From Aphrocallistes beatrix (lineage: Eukaryota; Porifera; Hexactinellida; Sceptrulophora; Aphrocallistidae), in NCBI GenBank assembly GCA_963281255.1, contig OY725490.1, positions 3,410,001 to 3,474,000 on the forward strand: a stretch of 64,000 bases of DNA, in the 5' to 3' direction. A program made the translations under genes and the position numbers. Below, piece after piece: positions 30,029-42,583 of this stretch. A model generated the notes under the pieces. That model was not told the origin of the DNA. It saw only the letters and a list, made by a program, of their open reading frames with translations, and ran no database searches. The stretch's first letter is position 1. Every line of letters starts with the position of its first letter.

Positions 30029-30347
30029 ATCGTAGGGTAGTGGTTTCAAGCTATTTGTTTCTAAAAGAGGTAAAAAGATAAAAAATACAACAAAAAATAT
30101 CAGCAAAAATACCAGAAATTTTATGTCATTGTTATTCAAAAGATATATAGTTTTTTAGTTATTGATGTGTGATTTGTTTATGGAATTATATTGGCTTTCA
30201 CTTTAAGATGTTTAGAAATACGATCGACTCGAAATTATGGCCATATGTTTCTGTCACAACGTGGTCTTTTTTGAGGATCCATTGTATTTGGTTGTTAATT
30301 AGTGCAGCTCTTTCAGGTAGATTTCCAAGTATGTATGCATGTATGTA

Positions 30348-31624
30348 CCAGGTTGGACAATAAGTTTTGAGACTCATATATTTACATACAACCTTGACCT
30401 TTAATACTTCTTATATTGATTGCACTATTGGTATATTAGTTCCCTTCAAAGTATCTATTTGTTTTCTTTGGAATTGTATCACTTGTGAGGATTGATTTAC
30501 TGGCTATTTGGTATTTATTGAAATCATTTATTGAAATCATGGAAAAGTTGGAGTATCGGGCAGTAATCAAATTCTTAACAATGGAAGGAAACTCTCAAGA
30601 TCCATGAAAGGATGGAATTAGTTTATAAAGACAAATGCTCTTCTAAAGCAACTGTTGCAAGATGGTCTGCATAATTTAAGCATTGGAGAGAATCACTTGA
30701 AGACGATCCAAGGACCGGGGCCCCATGTTCCTCTGTTAATGCAGAAACCAACAATTAGTGGAGGACATCGTGATGGACAAGCGAAGAGTCTCTCAGCGTG
30801 AGATTACCGATATATTAGATATTTCAAAGGGAGCAGTACAGACAATTCTTCAACATGAGCATAGTTTCAACCAAATGGGTTCCAAGAATTTTGATTTCTC
30901 AAATGACATTAAATCGTCTTGATTGTTCAAAGGAGCTTTTACATTTGTCTTCAGAAATTCCCTTTTTTGATCGAATTGTTACTGGCGATGAATCATGGAT
31001 ACATCATTATGATGCATAATCTAATTTAGAAGCCAAACAGTGGAAACATGCGGAGTCTCCAACGCCTAAGCGACCCCGTGTAAGGTCATCAGCTGGCAAG
31101 ATCATGGTGACCGTTTTTTGGGATCAGGCGGGTATATTGATTCTAGATTTTCTTCCACACAAGCAAACATTAACTGGCGTTTACTATAATGTACTAATAA
31201 AGGTTTCGGGAGAATATAAAGAGATTGAGACATGGATTGCTAACGCGCGGCGTCTTGCTATTGCATGACAATGCACCAGTCCACAAATCTCGTCTTGCTC
31301 AGGCTACAATTCATGATTGCAAGCTCGAGGAACTTAATCAACCCCCTTACTCCCCTGATATAGCACTATCTGACTATTACCTATTCTCCAATCTCAAAAG
31401 GCATCTGCGGGGAAGAATCTTTGGAGACGATCTAGAGCTGAAAGAGGCAGTTGAAGAATTGTTTGAGTTCAAAGATTCAAATTTTTATAAAAGTGGAATT
31501 TTGAGTCTCCGTGATCGATGGTCTCGTGTGATTCATGTTAAGGGACAATATCTTGAATAACTGGTATTAGATTGTTTCTAATAGTTATTATGTGTTAGGT
31601 CTCAAAATTTATTGTCCAACCTGG
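30348..31624 (+). mobile_element. mariner DD34D element (1,277 bp), broken
   Basis: The inverted ends are CCAGGTTGGACAATAAGTTTTGAGAC and the complement of GTCTCAAAATTTATTGTCCAACCTGG. TA flanks both sides (30346-30347 and 31625-31626). The gene lies between about 30540 and 31560. The element sits immediately before the recognisable part of the Mutator-like gene and may be inserted in that gene's 5' part. Confidence 0.9.
30540..31560 (+). pseudogene. mariner transposase remnant
   Basis: Starts MEKLEYRAVIKFLTMEGNS. The helix-turn-helix part continues through other frames, including KRRVSQREITDILDISKGAV. The first catalytic segment is TGDESWIHHYDA. The last third (31225-31560) is open, with LLLHDNAPVHKSRL and SPDIALSDYYLF, giving the 34-residue D-D spacing, and ends VIHVKGQYLE. 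Four or more stops or frame changes break the N-terminal two thirds. It is a different mariner family from the one at 4963. Confidence 0.85.
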
Positions 31625-31644
31625 TACGTCCGTACGATCTTGTG

Positions 31645-33998
31645 AAATAGAATAGTAAGAGTTAAAGAAGCACCAATTGTACCAGCGCTTTTTCTTATCC
31701 ATGAACGAAAGTTACAATCAAATCACGAAATGCTCTTCAAATTGCATCATCAAAAATGTCAGGATTGACTCGGAAAAACGCGTATTTTCCTATTGTAACT
31801 GATGGAGAACAGGGAATTATAAATGCGATTGTGAAATATCTTCCAAACGCAACTCGTCTTCAGTGCTGGAACCATATTTTCAGAAATGCTAGATTTTGGT
31901 GTCATAGTCACAATGTACAAAATGATGTAATTCAAGGTTTTATCAAAGATTTGAGAGAATTATCCCACCAACAATCATTCGAAGCTTACGAAGCGGTGTA
32001 TTAACAATTATCAGTTCGTTGGAGAGCAACCCAGTTTGTCAATATTACCTTAAAAACATTCACACAGAGATAAACACATCAATTGGACGATGGATCCTCG
32101 AGAAAGAAGGTGTCTACAATCCTTTCAGCGGAGTAGTAAATAACCAATATGAAAGCTTCAATGCGGTCTTAAAGGACTTGCAGGAATGGAAAGAAGTTCC
32201 TCTGGATTGCATCGTGCTATCCTTCTACCTTTTGCAATCTTACTACATGAACGAAATTACAAGAGGGTTTGCAGATCAAGGTAGTTATCACCTTCACATG
32301 CAATTTCTTAAACGAAGCCGACAATCCACAGTTCCTTTGTGTTCGTCCTGATGAAATGGTCAATCATATCCGTACCAAAGATAGCATGGTAGCTACGACT
32401 GCTAACGTAGTATTTCCTCAAATGCAACCAGATATGTCTCAACCAGAAATTTTCAAGGCTCCCTCAAACTTTACTCAGCTAGAAAGAGCCCGCATTATAG
32501 TGCAATCTGGAAAGATATCCTTCGATCCCAAATTACACATTTTTAATGTCCTGGGATCAGGTGATCGTCCCTGTGTAGTCCGTCTTTTTCCCAAAGTGCT
32601 ATGCAGTTGCCCTTCCACTGGTTTATGCTATCATATTGTTGCAGTAAAAATTAGTATTGGGAGTGAAATGAAAGTTTCACAGATCCAAAAATTGAATCTA
32701 ACCTTGTTTCGTAAAAGGTGCAAGAGTCGTAAAGACAAGACATCCGGAAGGAAGAGACCTCGTGAGAAGGATATTGATAGCAATCCAAGCGAGGCATTTG
32801 AAAATAAAATTAATATAAAATCAAATCATGATGACACTTTGGAAATTGAATGTCCACAGAAGTTCAGTTTACCTACTATATCTTCTTCTGAAGAAAGAAT
32901 GCCGACTTCGGGTTTTTTTCATTGTTCAAATGATTCCGTGGAGTCCAATAATGAGCTACCTTTACAAATCCTGCTTCCCTCAACAGATTCATGTAATTCA
33001 GCTGTCAATTCCAGTGAGGAAATTATTTCAAATCGCCTGCTAGCAACAACGTTTCCCGACTCAATGAATGTAGAGGGAGATGATTCAAACAAAACCTTTT
33101 CCAGTTGTATTTTCTCAGCCGAAAAAAACCCAGCAAAGCCCCTCCAAATGTATTAAATATGAAGTAAATGAAGATGCAAGAGAGCTACTGTTATATCATA
33201 GGCAAAGAAAAGTGGAGAATGCTTTAAATAGTGATTTATATGATAGTATCGATCATCACAGAATGAAGTTTCAAAAAAATATTGGATAAAATATTTGGGT
33301 CTAACACAAGGACACAAACATATTAGCCACTACCAGCTGGCTGAATAGCGACTTGATCGATGCATGTCAGAATGTCCTTGAAAAACAATTTTATCATAAA
33401 TTATGAGCTACTGGGTTCCAATCAGTTGCAAAGGGATTATGTGGCAACTACAACATCGAAACAGGAGAATTCATTCAAATTCGCCACACTGGCTCTGATC
33501 ACTGGTTAACAATATCTACGATTGGCGCAAATCACCCAGAAGTGTTTATCTATGACAGTTTATTTTCAACAGTAAATGAAGGAACCAAGATTGTTTCATT
33601 ACATTCATTAAATTTAGTGTAATTGACCTGTTTTGTGAGGAAAGTAACGAACACGATTGTGGAGTTTTTGCGGTTGCTTATGCTACTTCCCTTTGGTTTT
33701 CAAAAAATCCAAGTAAACATGTTTTTGACCAAAGATTAATGCGCAATCATACACTGGAATGCTTGGAGAATGGAGAATTTACGATGTTCCCGACTTTGAA
33801 GGAGAGAAGACATACGGGCAACAAAATTAATTCCCAAATTGAAATACCTATATTCTGCAAGTGTCGGAAGCCAGCTATCAACCCGATGATAAAATGTAGC
33901 CTCTGCAAAGAACAATATCATGTAGGCCCTTGTGTAGGAATTTCCATGAAAAAAATGAGTGACAAGCATTTCAAATGGATATGCAACAAATGCACTTG
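31645..33998 (+). pseudogene. Mutator-like transposase gene with SWIM, Ulp1-type protease and PHD parts
   Basis: Segments in order: IVPALFLIHERKLQSNHE; the Mutator catalytic part with VTDGEQGIINAI, LQCWNHIFRNARFW and NNQYESFNAVLK; a SWIM zinc-binding motif CSCPSTGLCYHIVAVK; a Lys/Arg- then Ser-rich linker (32690-33150); Ulp1/C48-type protease parts IRHTGSDHWLTIS and NEHDCGVFAVAYATSLWF, carrying the expected His and Cys; and a C-terminal PHD finger (33830-33998: FCKCRKPA, IKCSLCKEQYHVGPC, WICNKC). The parts lie in three frames with several stops and shifts, so it is not translatable as is. Mutator elements with Ulp1-like proteases are known in plants and animals. The element's ends were not found. 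Its 5' part is lost or displaced by the mariner at 30348-31624. Confidence 0.72.
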
Positions 33999-34374
33999 AT
34001 ATACACAAAACCTTGTTAGACTTCTTATTACTATCCACTTCGTTACTACTAGTTATCCCATTATTCAGTAGACTACGTAAATATATTCTATTAACTATGC
34101 ATGTTATTCTTTATATCAATATTTATTCTACAATTCACAATATAGTTATGTACTATATAATTATTCGGGTACAATGAATCCGCTTAATCAGAACACATTG
34201 CGTTCCCAGGGGGTGGCATCCCGGGCCATATTCCCGTGTTTGTTTCTCTGCTTGCCCCGGTTTAGAAAATTCTTGTGACTGCCCCTGATTCTATTCCTGG
34301 AGATTTAAGCAGTTGTCGCGATTAATCGATGTCACAATACCTTGAATCGACTCGACTGTATAATTAGGGATTTT

Positions 34375-34592
34375 TGTCCCGTTCCGCAAATTAAGTACTG
34401 ACAAAGTTTCCGGAATGATCCTGTCCCGTCCCGGAGATTAGGTATCTTGACCGATCCTGTCCCGTCCCGGAGATTAGGTATCTTGACCAATCCCGTCCCG
34501 GAAATTAGGTACCTAGATTTTCCGGGATGGTCCCGTAAATTAGGCATCTAGATTTTCCTGGACGGTCCCGTCCCGTCCCGGAAATTAGGCAT
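34375..34592. repeat. CCCGTCCCGGA-type tandem repeat (~36-bp unit)
   Basis: Repeats of GATCCTGTCCCGTCCCGGAG followed by ATTAGGTATCTTGACC, becoming AAATTAGGCATCTAGATTTTCC toward the right. About five units. An open frame on the minus strand across it is repeat-encoded. The preceding 34000-34370 shows nothing firm apart from a CAGGGGGTGGCATCCCGG run at 34207 that could be a MITE end. Confidence 0.65.
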
Positions 34593-35065
34593 GCCCCAAT
34601 TCACTTACATATACTATACTACTATAGCTTATAGCGTGAGTAATTCACCTATTGTTTGTACTTAGTTATATTTCCTATATTATCTATTGTGTTCTTCTCT
34701 TTGCACTTCACTAATCAGGACATAACAGGACTATTTGTGTTTGAAATTCATTGGTTAATGTGAGAACCAATCAAATATCAGAATTTTATGATGCGATTCA
34801 CACGATTCTATTATTTGATTGTTAAAAGTTATTTTATGATCGAATTGATTGATTATTCAAGTATAATAATATTTAGTAATGTGAACTTTGTGTATTCAAA
34901 TTGACCTTACATTCAGGGTTAGTTGACTTAAGACAAAGTGAATTCTATTTATCAGAAATCAAATTTTTTCTGCTACAGTTCTGATTTCATTAATGTAACC
35001 GTAAACAAAGCAATTAGCAAACTTAGTAGAAAAAGAAAGCGACGTATTGTTTTTCTAATATCCCC

Positions 35066-35141
35066 AAGCGCGCCTACTGGGCAACTCTGCGGACACTCAG
35101 TGTCCGTAAGCCGCGCAGCGCAAGCAAGCGAAGCGCACTTG
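35066..35141 (+). mobile_element. Helitron 3'-end fragment
   Basis: Only the terminal GTGTCCGTAAGCCGCGCAGC stretch, hairpin and CTTG (before T) remain. It supports the same 3' boundary as the longer copies. Confidence 0.65.
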
Positions 35142-35843
35142 TATGCAATAATCTCAAAGTTGTATGTATAATAACTAATTATTACATCGCTAGAACCAAC
35201 CGGGATTCTCACCGCCGAAAGGGGCAATACGACGAGTAAGTAGAGCTTTCTTTTATTAATAATATTTACGTATATTAAAACGATAGGATTTTTTACTGTT
35301 TGTTACAAGTCAGTTTTTTTAACTGTTTGTTACAAGTCATAGAGATCAAATTAGCATCTAGGCGTCGAATGAGGAGTCTACAATTAAGTTTGAAGATCTA
35401 TGCGAAATGTTCACACCTTTTCTATACAATATAGTACATAGCATCCGACCACAATACAAATCATTGTACGACACTACAATATACTGTCATTGTTATCAAT
35501 ACTTCAAAGCAACGGAACGATTGGCATGTTAATTTCCGCATAATCTAAATTTAGAATCAGTTTATTTTATATCACTCCCCTCTTGAAATGTATAATTAAG
35601 CTAATTTTAGTCACGCAAGAATACAGCCGATCAACTCATACACGTAACACCTGGAGCTGAGGCCACCACTATCATCGAGGTCATTCCAGTGGCCGGCGGC
35701 CTCTCAGAATTGCCGGCCTCTCCGAGAATACCAAAAAGAATTTCAAACGGATGATAATACGGTCAGTCTATTAGACCGATTCTTACTTACATGTACAGGG
35801 TCTCAAAAGTTCTGCAACAAATGTTGCTGATGCATTATACATA
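35142..35843. other. gene-free stretch
   Basis: Contains a short direct repeat TTTACTGTTTGTTACAAGTCA near 35295-35340 and a GGCCGGCGGCCTCTC / GCCGGCCTCTCC pair near 35690. No gene is seen. Confidence 0.4.
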
Positions 35844-36090
35844 CACTACCTGGCCAAAAGTATTGGAACACATTCTAATGTGTGCCACTTTTGCCAAAGT
35901 GGCACAACCCATTGAATACAATATTAAACAAGTGTAAACATTGTGATATCAATAGAAACTGTCCCTCCGACCTCTTCCACTAAACTTTTGTTGATTTCCT
36001 TCAATGGGCCCGTTTCCTTGCCACCTGTGCCACTTATGGCATATGGTGGCACACATTAGAATGCGTTCCAATACTTTTGGCCAGGTAGTG
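35844..36090. mobile_element. Tc1-type MITE (247 bp)
   Basis: The inverted ends begin CACTACCTGGCCAAAAGTAT and extend about 45 bp (to ATTCTAATGTGTGCCAC), with TA at 35842-35843 and 36091-36092. The CACTACC..CCAAAAGT start is typical of Tc1 elements. It is non-coding. Confidence 0.88.
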
Positions 36091-36092
36091 TA

Positions 36093-36642
36093 GATAAAGA
36101 GATCGAATATCCGATACCTCTTTTTAATAAAAAAATAGGGAGGATTATCTTAATTATTTTGCATTCCCAATGGCCTGCTGCTTTTCTCAATTTATTTGCA
36201 ATGCTGGATCATATATATCGTTGTCTAGTAAAGAATATTTTTTATCTCAATAAAAAACTCATATCCATAGTACATTTGACGTCTATACTTAAAATACTCG
36301 CGTTCTTATAGAAGATTTCCGTTACATAAATCAAAAGTAATAATATTATTTTAGTATTATGAATCAATTACAGAATATAGAAGTGATTAATGTAATATTT
36401 CATCAGAAAAATAGTGATCTTCAAACTTGACATTTTTGAGCTCCAAATTTTGGAGTAATTGGTATGTAATTATTTAAAATTTTATAAGAAAAGTTTTTTG
36501 CGTAATGAGTTGAGCTCATTTCTATGCTAGAAGGGTGCTAGATTTCATTTATGGAGGCTAATTTGGAATCGGAGTGAGACAGTTGTGTACAGTTAATGGG
36601 ACAGTTGTGTACAGGATTAGTGTGACAGTTGTGTACAGAGAC
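36093..36642. other. AT-rich stretch ending in a short tandem repeat
   Basis: GACAGTTGTGTACAG occurs three times at 36578-36640, and a related unit GACATTTGTGTACAG follows the hAT element at 42858. The large hAT therefore inserted into a small tandem array. Nothing else is recognised. Confidence 0.6.
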
Positions 36643-37112
36643 CAGGGGCGGTCCTAGGGGGGGGAATCGGGGCTTAAGCCCCGGATTAACTTCTCATGCC
36701 CCTGCCCCTGCCCCGGCTCCGGATTTTTTTCCGGCCTGCCCCGGATTTTGCCCCCTGATTTAATCAAGGAACTCCCCATATTCCTGTTTAAGTCACTGGT
36801 TTTACTTTTCCACACAATCCCGTTTCCCGCTTTTAAAGCTTCATAGGATTACTTATTTGTCGGCGAGATTTAAAATCCGTAAACTTCTATTATCAGCGAG
36901 ATAGGCCTAAAATGCTGACCACCCAAGATGATGATGTAGCAGCCTCAATGGGAAAACCAATTCAAAAAAACTCTCCGACATAAAATCTCGCAAACATATA
37001 AGTATTGCCAAGATTCATATATATGCGAATGGACAATGATGGTCAAAAATTTACCCACACATTTAGGATTTATTTGATTTACACGACATTATCGATTAAA
37101 TAGCTTCTATAG

Positions 37113-37440
37113 ATGGCTGAAAGCCAAATATTTTCATTACCCAAGCCTAAACGCCTCGCTTTGGAGGTAACTTCGGATTTACGTCCTGAAGATATCAGCA
37201 AATCAAAGTCTGACACTCCAGTTCAGCCCGCTAACCCTCGCATTTCCCCCAGATATAGAAATTTCAAGGTTGGGTGGTACAAGGACAGGCCATGGTTGGA
37301 ATACTCGCTTATCAAAAACGCTGGCTTTTGTTTTTGTTGCAGCTGGTTTGGTGGGGTGAAGTCAAGCTTCTCTTCTACAGGTGGATGGACCAATTTCAGG
37401 CACTCTGAGAGACTTGCCGAGCACGAGTCCAATGCCCGGG
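37113..37440 (+). pseudogene. hAT transposase N-terminal part (TTF zinc finger)
   Basis: Starts MAESQIFSLPKPKRLALE. After a linker comes the TTF-type zinc finger seen in ZMYM1-like hAT proteins: RNFKVGWYKDRPWLEYSL, then AGFCFCCSWFGG, then GGWTNFRHSERLAEHESN. The frame runs into the inverted end of the Mutator-like insertion at 37441, so it is cut off here. The downstream continuation lies at 41850-42583. Confidence 0.75.
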
Positions 37441-38614
37441 ATACGGACAGTTCGTTACACATATTCTATTATATTCTATTATTCTATTAGAATGTGCTTT
37501 TACTACTCACTCTGGCTTCTAATTGTTTTGTGGTTGTCAAATGTGACAATTTCAAATGTCACCAAAAGTGAGCAGAATAAACATTGTGAAGTATATGCTA
37601 TTATATATAAGACAAAATCTTCGAAAATACCATATACGTACTTTCTTTCAGTAACTTTTACTTCGAACATTACTTTGAAATATGGATCCGGCTCCTCAGG
37701 TCAGATTGATTCGATCATCTAAATCTAAAAAGGAGTGTTACAAGCATGTGGAAGGTGGCTTTACCTATGGGAAACAGCGAGTAATTGGTGATGTTACCCA
37801 TTGGCAGTGTGAAAAGAGAGATTCTTGTAAAGCGAGGATACATACTAAAGGTAGTGTAATCATCAAACGCACCAATGAACATCTTCATGATGCAGAGATG
37901 ACACATATTCGTAATTTGGAAGTAAAGGTTGGGATAAAACGGAGAGCGAGAGAGAGTAATGATCCTGTTCATCATATTGTTGGTGATGAGCTTCAAGATG
38001 CAGCAACGGAAACTGTAGTCAAACTTCCAAAAATAGATAGTCTTAAGCGCACGATACGACGTGAGAGGCAAATAATACATGCTGTCCCTGCTCAACCTGA
38101 TTGTCTTGAGGAGTTAATTATTCCTCCAGATTATACGATCACTGCAAAAGGAGATAACTTTTTGTTATACGATTCTGACGATGGTCCACAGCGATTTCTC
38201 ATATTTGGAACTCGAATAAACATCGAAATGCTAAATGCTTCTCAAATTTGGCTCTGCGATGGCACTTTCAAAACTGCTCCAAGGCTATTCGCGCAGGTAT
38301 ACTGCATTCATGGACTACGAGGTGGACCAAACCTTCTGGAAGATGGACATCTTTTGCCCAGTCTCTTTATTCTTTTACCAAATAAGACGGAAGTCACTTA
38401 CACTAGAATGTGGGAGCAAATCAAGATACTGTGTCCTGATGCCATGCCGACTAACATGATAATGGACTTCGAAATAGGCGCTATTAATAGCTTTCGGTCT
38501 CTATGGCCATTTACCGAGGTAAAAGGATGCTTTTTCCACCTTTCACAAAACATTTGGCGTAAAGTACAGGAGCTTGGATTACAGGCTGACTACATTCAGG
38601 ATGAAGCTCTAGCA

Positions 38615-41015
38615 CAGGGGTCGGCAAACTCCGGCCCGCGGGCCAGATGTGGCCCGCGAGGTGATTTTATCCGGCCCTCGACTCTCAGAAATTATTCTAC
38701 TTTTCAGGCTTTTTCAAATATAATCCAAAATTGTTCCAGAAACACTTATAATGGCCTCTACGACAATTGTTTTGTAAACACTAATTATGGCCTCTACGGC
38801 AATTTGGAGGCCATATTTGAAAGAATGAATGAATGGAAAGATGAATGAGTGTGTTAGTGATGTCACACAAATGTATTCTGACACTATTTGGGTTTGATCT
38901 CAGCATAATATACTATACTAGTATGTGCATAAGTTTAGATAAATATATCAATAGAAGTTTCAATACTTAGATCAAATTTTCACATTCATTGTAAATTAAA
39001 TTTTGGCATCAGTATCTAAAAAACGGAAAGTAGATCTTGAAAATCGCGTATTCAAGGAAAGTTGAACGGAGCAGTATTTTTTTATCATGCAGAGAAAATT
39101 GCCCACCTGCCTTTTATGTGCTGTATCTCTTGCTGTGATAAAAGAGTCCAATTTGAAGCGACACTACCAGACGAAGCATTCGGGAAATTTCGATTTCTTC
39201 CTGGTGCCGCGCGAAGGAGTAAGATCGAATCTCTGTGCAAAGGTTTATAATTGAGCAACAGAGTAAATTCTTATAGCATACTTCTGAGTTAAAGAATACT
39301 ACACGTGCTAGTTTTGCTGTTAGCGAACTCATTGGGAATCGAATGAAACCTTTACTGATGGTGAATTTGTGAAGGAGTGTCTTCTAACTGTGGTTGATAT
39401 TTTATGTCCAGATAAAAGAGATCTTTTTGGTAAGATTAGTCTCTCTGCAAGAACCGTTGCTCGAAGAATTGAAGATTTGTCTTCAGATATCAGGACAACA
39501 TTACAAAAGCGTGCTCAACAATTTGAATTCTACGCAATTGCACTTGATGAGAGCACTGATGCGACTGATATTTCTCAGGTTCAATTTTTGTGAGAGGATT
39601 CAATGCAACGTTTGACATTACAGAATAATTGGCAGGTTTGGTTTCACTAAAGGATACCACTACTGGTGAGAATATATTCCAAGGAATCATGAGTGTCATG
39701 GGTAGCCTGGGCTTAAATCTAAGTAATATTTGTGGGGTAACGACATATGGTGCTCCAGCAATGGTTGGAAAGGTAAAGGGAGTGGTTTCTTTGATAGAAA
39801 AAGAAATGAGAAATGCTGGCATTGAAATAAAACTGGTAAGAACACATTGTATAATCCATCTCGAGGCCTTGTGCGCAAAATCTCTGAAGATGCAGGAAGT
39901 AATGCGGGTAGTCATAAAAATTGTGAATTTTGTGCGTGCAAGAGGATTATATCATCGTCAATTTCAACATATGTTAGAAGAGATGGATAACCAATATGGC
40001 GATTTGTTATATTATTGCGAAGTGCGCTGGTTAAGTAGAGGTGCAATGTTGCAAAGAGTTTACCAGTTGAGAGCTGAATTGACCATTTCTTTGAGGGAAA
40101 AAGGGATGGAAGTTCCAGAGCTCAGTGATGCGAAATGGATGACAGATTTTGCCTTTCTGGTGGACATCACTAATCATCTAAATATGCTAAATTCGGAAAT
40201 GCAAGGAATGAATCAGTCCATCAATGTCCTCTATGAACACATTTATGCATTTGAAGTTAAGTTACAACTATGGGAGCTTCAATTGGAAGAGAGTAATTGT
40301 GTTCATTTCCCTACACTTCGCTCACACCAACCATGTGATGTTTCTTATTACGCCAAATTCATATCTGATCTGAAAGATCAATTTAACACTCGATTCGCAG
40401 ATATGGATGAGCATCGTAAGTATTTTAGCTACTTCGCCGCCGTATTTGATGTTGAAATATGTGACTCCCCAGAAAATTTACAAATGGAACTGATTGAGCT
40501 CCAAAGTTCAAGTGAACTCAAATCAAGATTTCGAGAGGTACCTTTACTCGAATTCTATCAACATTATTTAACTCCTCAAAGATTTCCTTCAATAGTGAAA
40601 CATGCAAAGGAGGTTGCAGTTCTTTTTGGGAGTACATACGTTTGTGAACAACTCTTCTCAAAGATGAATTACGTAAAAGCAAGTTGCGCACACGGTTAAG
40701 CGGAAATCACCTAGATAGTGTGCTACGATTGGCAACCTCTAACCTAAAACCAGACATAGAGGCATTATCCAAAGCAGGGCAGCAGCATCCATCTCATTAA
40801 CATTAATATTTTTTGATTGTCTAATTTTACAATGCAAAATAGTTATCATAAACAAATAAATATTCTAAAATCTAATTGCGTAATATAATAGTGGTATTTA
40901 ATCAGTCGATAAATTACAAAAATCTAAACGAGTTTTCAATGGCATCCCATCTGGCCCGCAGTCTTATGGAATTTGTCTATTTTGGCCCGTTTGCTAGAAA
41001 GTTTGCCGACCCCTG
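38615..41015 (+). mobile_element. hAT element (2.4 kb) inside the MULE
   Basis: The ends are CAGGGGTCGGCAAACT and AGTTTGCCGACCCCTG. The 8-bp duplication CTCTAGCA is perfect at 38607-38614 and 41016-41023. The subterminal GGCCCGCGGGCCAG / TGGCCCG motifs are typical of Charlie-like hATs. It carries its own transposase and is the youngest layer of this three-deep nest. Confidence 0.92.
39047..40800 (+). pseudogene. hAT transposase, ZBED5/GTF2IRD2-like
   Basis: The BED-like N-terminus is mostly lost (trace: PDEAFGKFRFLPGAARRSK). Then come FVKECLLTVVDILCPDK, ISLSARTVARRIEDLS and FYAIALDESTDATD with the first catalytic Asp. After a frame break, 39629-40699 is open: CGVTTYGAPAMVGK, RTHCIIHLEALCAK, VRWLSRGAMLQRVY and VAVLFGSTYVCEQLFSKMN. 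The motif around 39735 normally reads CTDGAPAM; here Tyr stands where the second Asp is expected. A frame change near 40680 precedes the C-terminal tail LSGNHLDSVLRLATSNLKPD. At least three lesions plus the changed catalytic position make it inactive. Confidence 0.82.
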
Positions 41016-41700
41016 CTCTAGCACTTCGCATTCGACTTTTGCCAGCACTTGCTTTCGCTTCATCATTTGATGTGCCGGAATTATTCCCTTAGGTGATCGC
41101 ACAACTTGGTATTCCTCAAGCCCAAGAACTTGCTCTCTACTTTGAGAAAACTTATGTTGGACGCTCGCTTCCTGGAGGGACTTTTGTGGAACCACTTTTC
41201 CCTATAAGTATGTGGAACCATAATCACGAAGTTCTTCAAGGTATTCCTCGTACTACTAATGCGATTGAAGCGTGGCATCGCTCTTACAATGTCACAATAG
41301 GCTGCCATCATCCAAATATTTGGAAATTCCTTTGCACTTCAACGTGAACAGGGTTTAGTTGAGGCACGCAAAGTTTTTAAGTGGAGACAAGCCTACCAAA
41401 CGGACAAAGAATAGGGCTAATGAAGACGCTTTGAAGACTTTAATTCTTAGCTATTTCCATAGATCCTCATTAGAATTTCTAAAGGGAATCGCTCATCGAT
41501 TTAGCATGGGATCGACGTAGTCCTACTGTCAGCAAATATAAGATTATCTTAGCATACATATAACTATAACTATACTTTCAGTTCACAAGTTTTTCAATTA
41601 AAACATCTTATTTCATTCTACGTATAACCATAATTATATATAATAATATCATATTTAACTATATTTAACTATTGAATTCAACAAACTTAATGACTTGTTC

Positions 41701-41811
41701 TGTAACGAAGGGTCCATGTAACGAACTGTCCATGTAACGAAGTGTCCGTGTAACGAAGTGTCCAGTAACGAAGTGTCCAGTAACGAAGTGTCCGTAACGA
41801 ACTGTCCGTAT
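41701..41811. repeat. tandem 15-16-bp repeats at the MULE right end
   Basis: About seven units of GTAACGAAGTGTCCA/T, alternating with GTAACGAACTGTCC. The last unit is the terminal repeat itself. The same style of end occurs at 26674-27312 and 44786-45263. Confidence 0.8.
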
Positions 41812-41849
41812 TCCTCCAGAATGAACTAATCATAACAATGGGCGTAACT

Positions 41850-42583
41850 AAAGATCGTGCAAAGGTTGAACAGGTTGCTGTTGGAGTGAGGTATTTGAAA
41901 GCTGAGGGAAAAATTCAGGAGCGTATGGTGAAGGTCATTGGTACCGAAAGATTGGATGGTGTTACCCTTACAAATATCATCAATGATGTAATTGCAGAAC
42001 TTAATCTATCTTGAGAATGTTGTACTGGTATTTCCTTTGATGGAGCGAGCGTCATGTCAGGATGTCGTGGGGGAGTAGCAACTCTCTTGACTCAAGTAAA
42101 TCCACATTTATGGTATGTGCATTGAAAACTCCTACAGGGAATTATAATACTAGATTCCTTAACTGGGCCATCATCGAACCTCTATATGAAAAGTACAAAC
42201 ATTTAATCCCAGATGACGCTTTAAAGGTCGAACTGGAGCTTAATTTCCTTAAGACCACGCTTGAAACACTTCCTGAAGCTGATGGTGGGCAGCCCTCTGA
42301 TATTCGTTGCGTATGGAAATATCTAGAGCACCAGGGGCGTCACATCTTCTGTTCAGTCTTGATATTGTATCAAATAGCCCATTCGCTCCCAGTAGTTACA
42401 GCGTCAGCTGAGAGAACTTTTTCGCGGCTAAACCTGGTAAAAACATTTCTCCGATCAACGATGGCAGACGAAAGACTGGGCCCATTAATACTATTGTCTT
42501 TAAATAAGGACATTAGTTTAGATGTTGAGGAAATTGTCGATGATTTTGCAAAAGCAAACAACAGGCGCCTAGAATTACATTAG
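41850..42583 (+). pseudogene. hAT transposase core and C-terminal fragments
   Basis: The first part reads VAVGVRYLKAEGKIQERMVK and, past a stop, CCTGISFDGASVMSGCRGGV, the hAT motif around the second catalytic Asp. From about 42120 the frame continues LNWAIIEPLYEKYKH and VKTFLRSTMADERLGPLILL, the dimerisation region, after VVTASAERTFSRLN. Middle parts are deleted. This belongs to the outer hAT element, whose zinc finger is at 37113-37440. Confidence 0.78.

Larger units (their letters stand above)
37682..41345 (+). pseudogene. FLYWCH zinc-finger MULE transposase, split by a hAT insertion
   Basis: The N-terminal FLYWCH finger is at about residues 25-72 (THWQCEKRDSCKARIHT...NEHLHD). The RNase H-like core has LCDGTFKTAPRLF, TNMIMDFEIGAINSF and GCFFHLSQNIWRK. 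Coding sequence is open from 37682 to 38612, where the hAT element enters. It resumes at 41024 with a frame change and ELALYFEKTYVGR, then TTNAIEAWHRSYN, supplying the expected glutamate region. The stop near 41345 is followed by more degraded sequence. The related gene at 46680-48389 has the same domain order. Confidence 0.8.
37441..41811 (+). mobile_element. Mutator-like element (MULE) inside a hAT element
   Basis: The ends are ATACGGACAGTTCGTTAC and GTAACGAACTGTCCGTAT. The right end is preceded by about seven tandem 15-16-mers (GTAACGAAGTGTCC) at 41701-41811; the left end has one unit. Inside lies a FLYWCH-MULE transposase gene, interrupted by a hAT element (38615-41015). I could not find a 9-10 bp target duplication, so one flank may be deleted. 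Confidence 0.72.
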
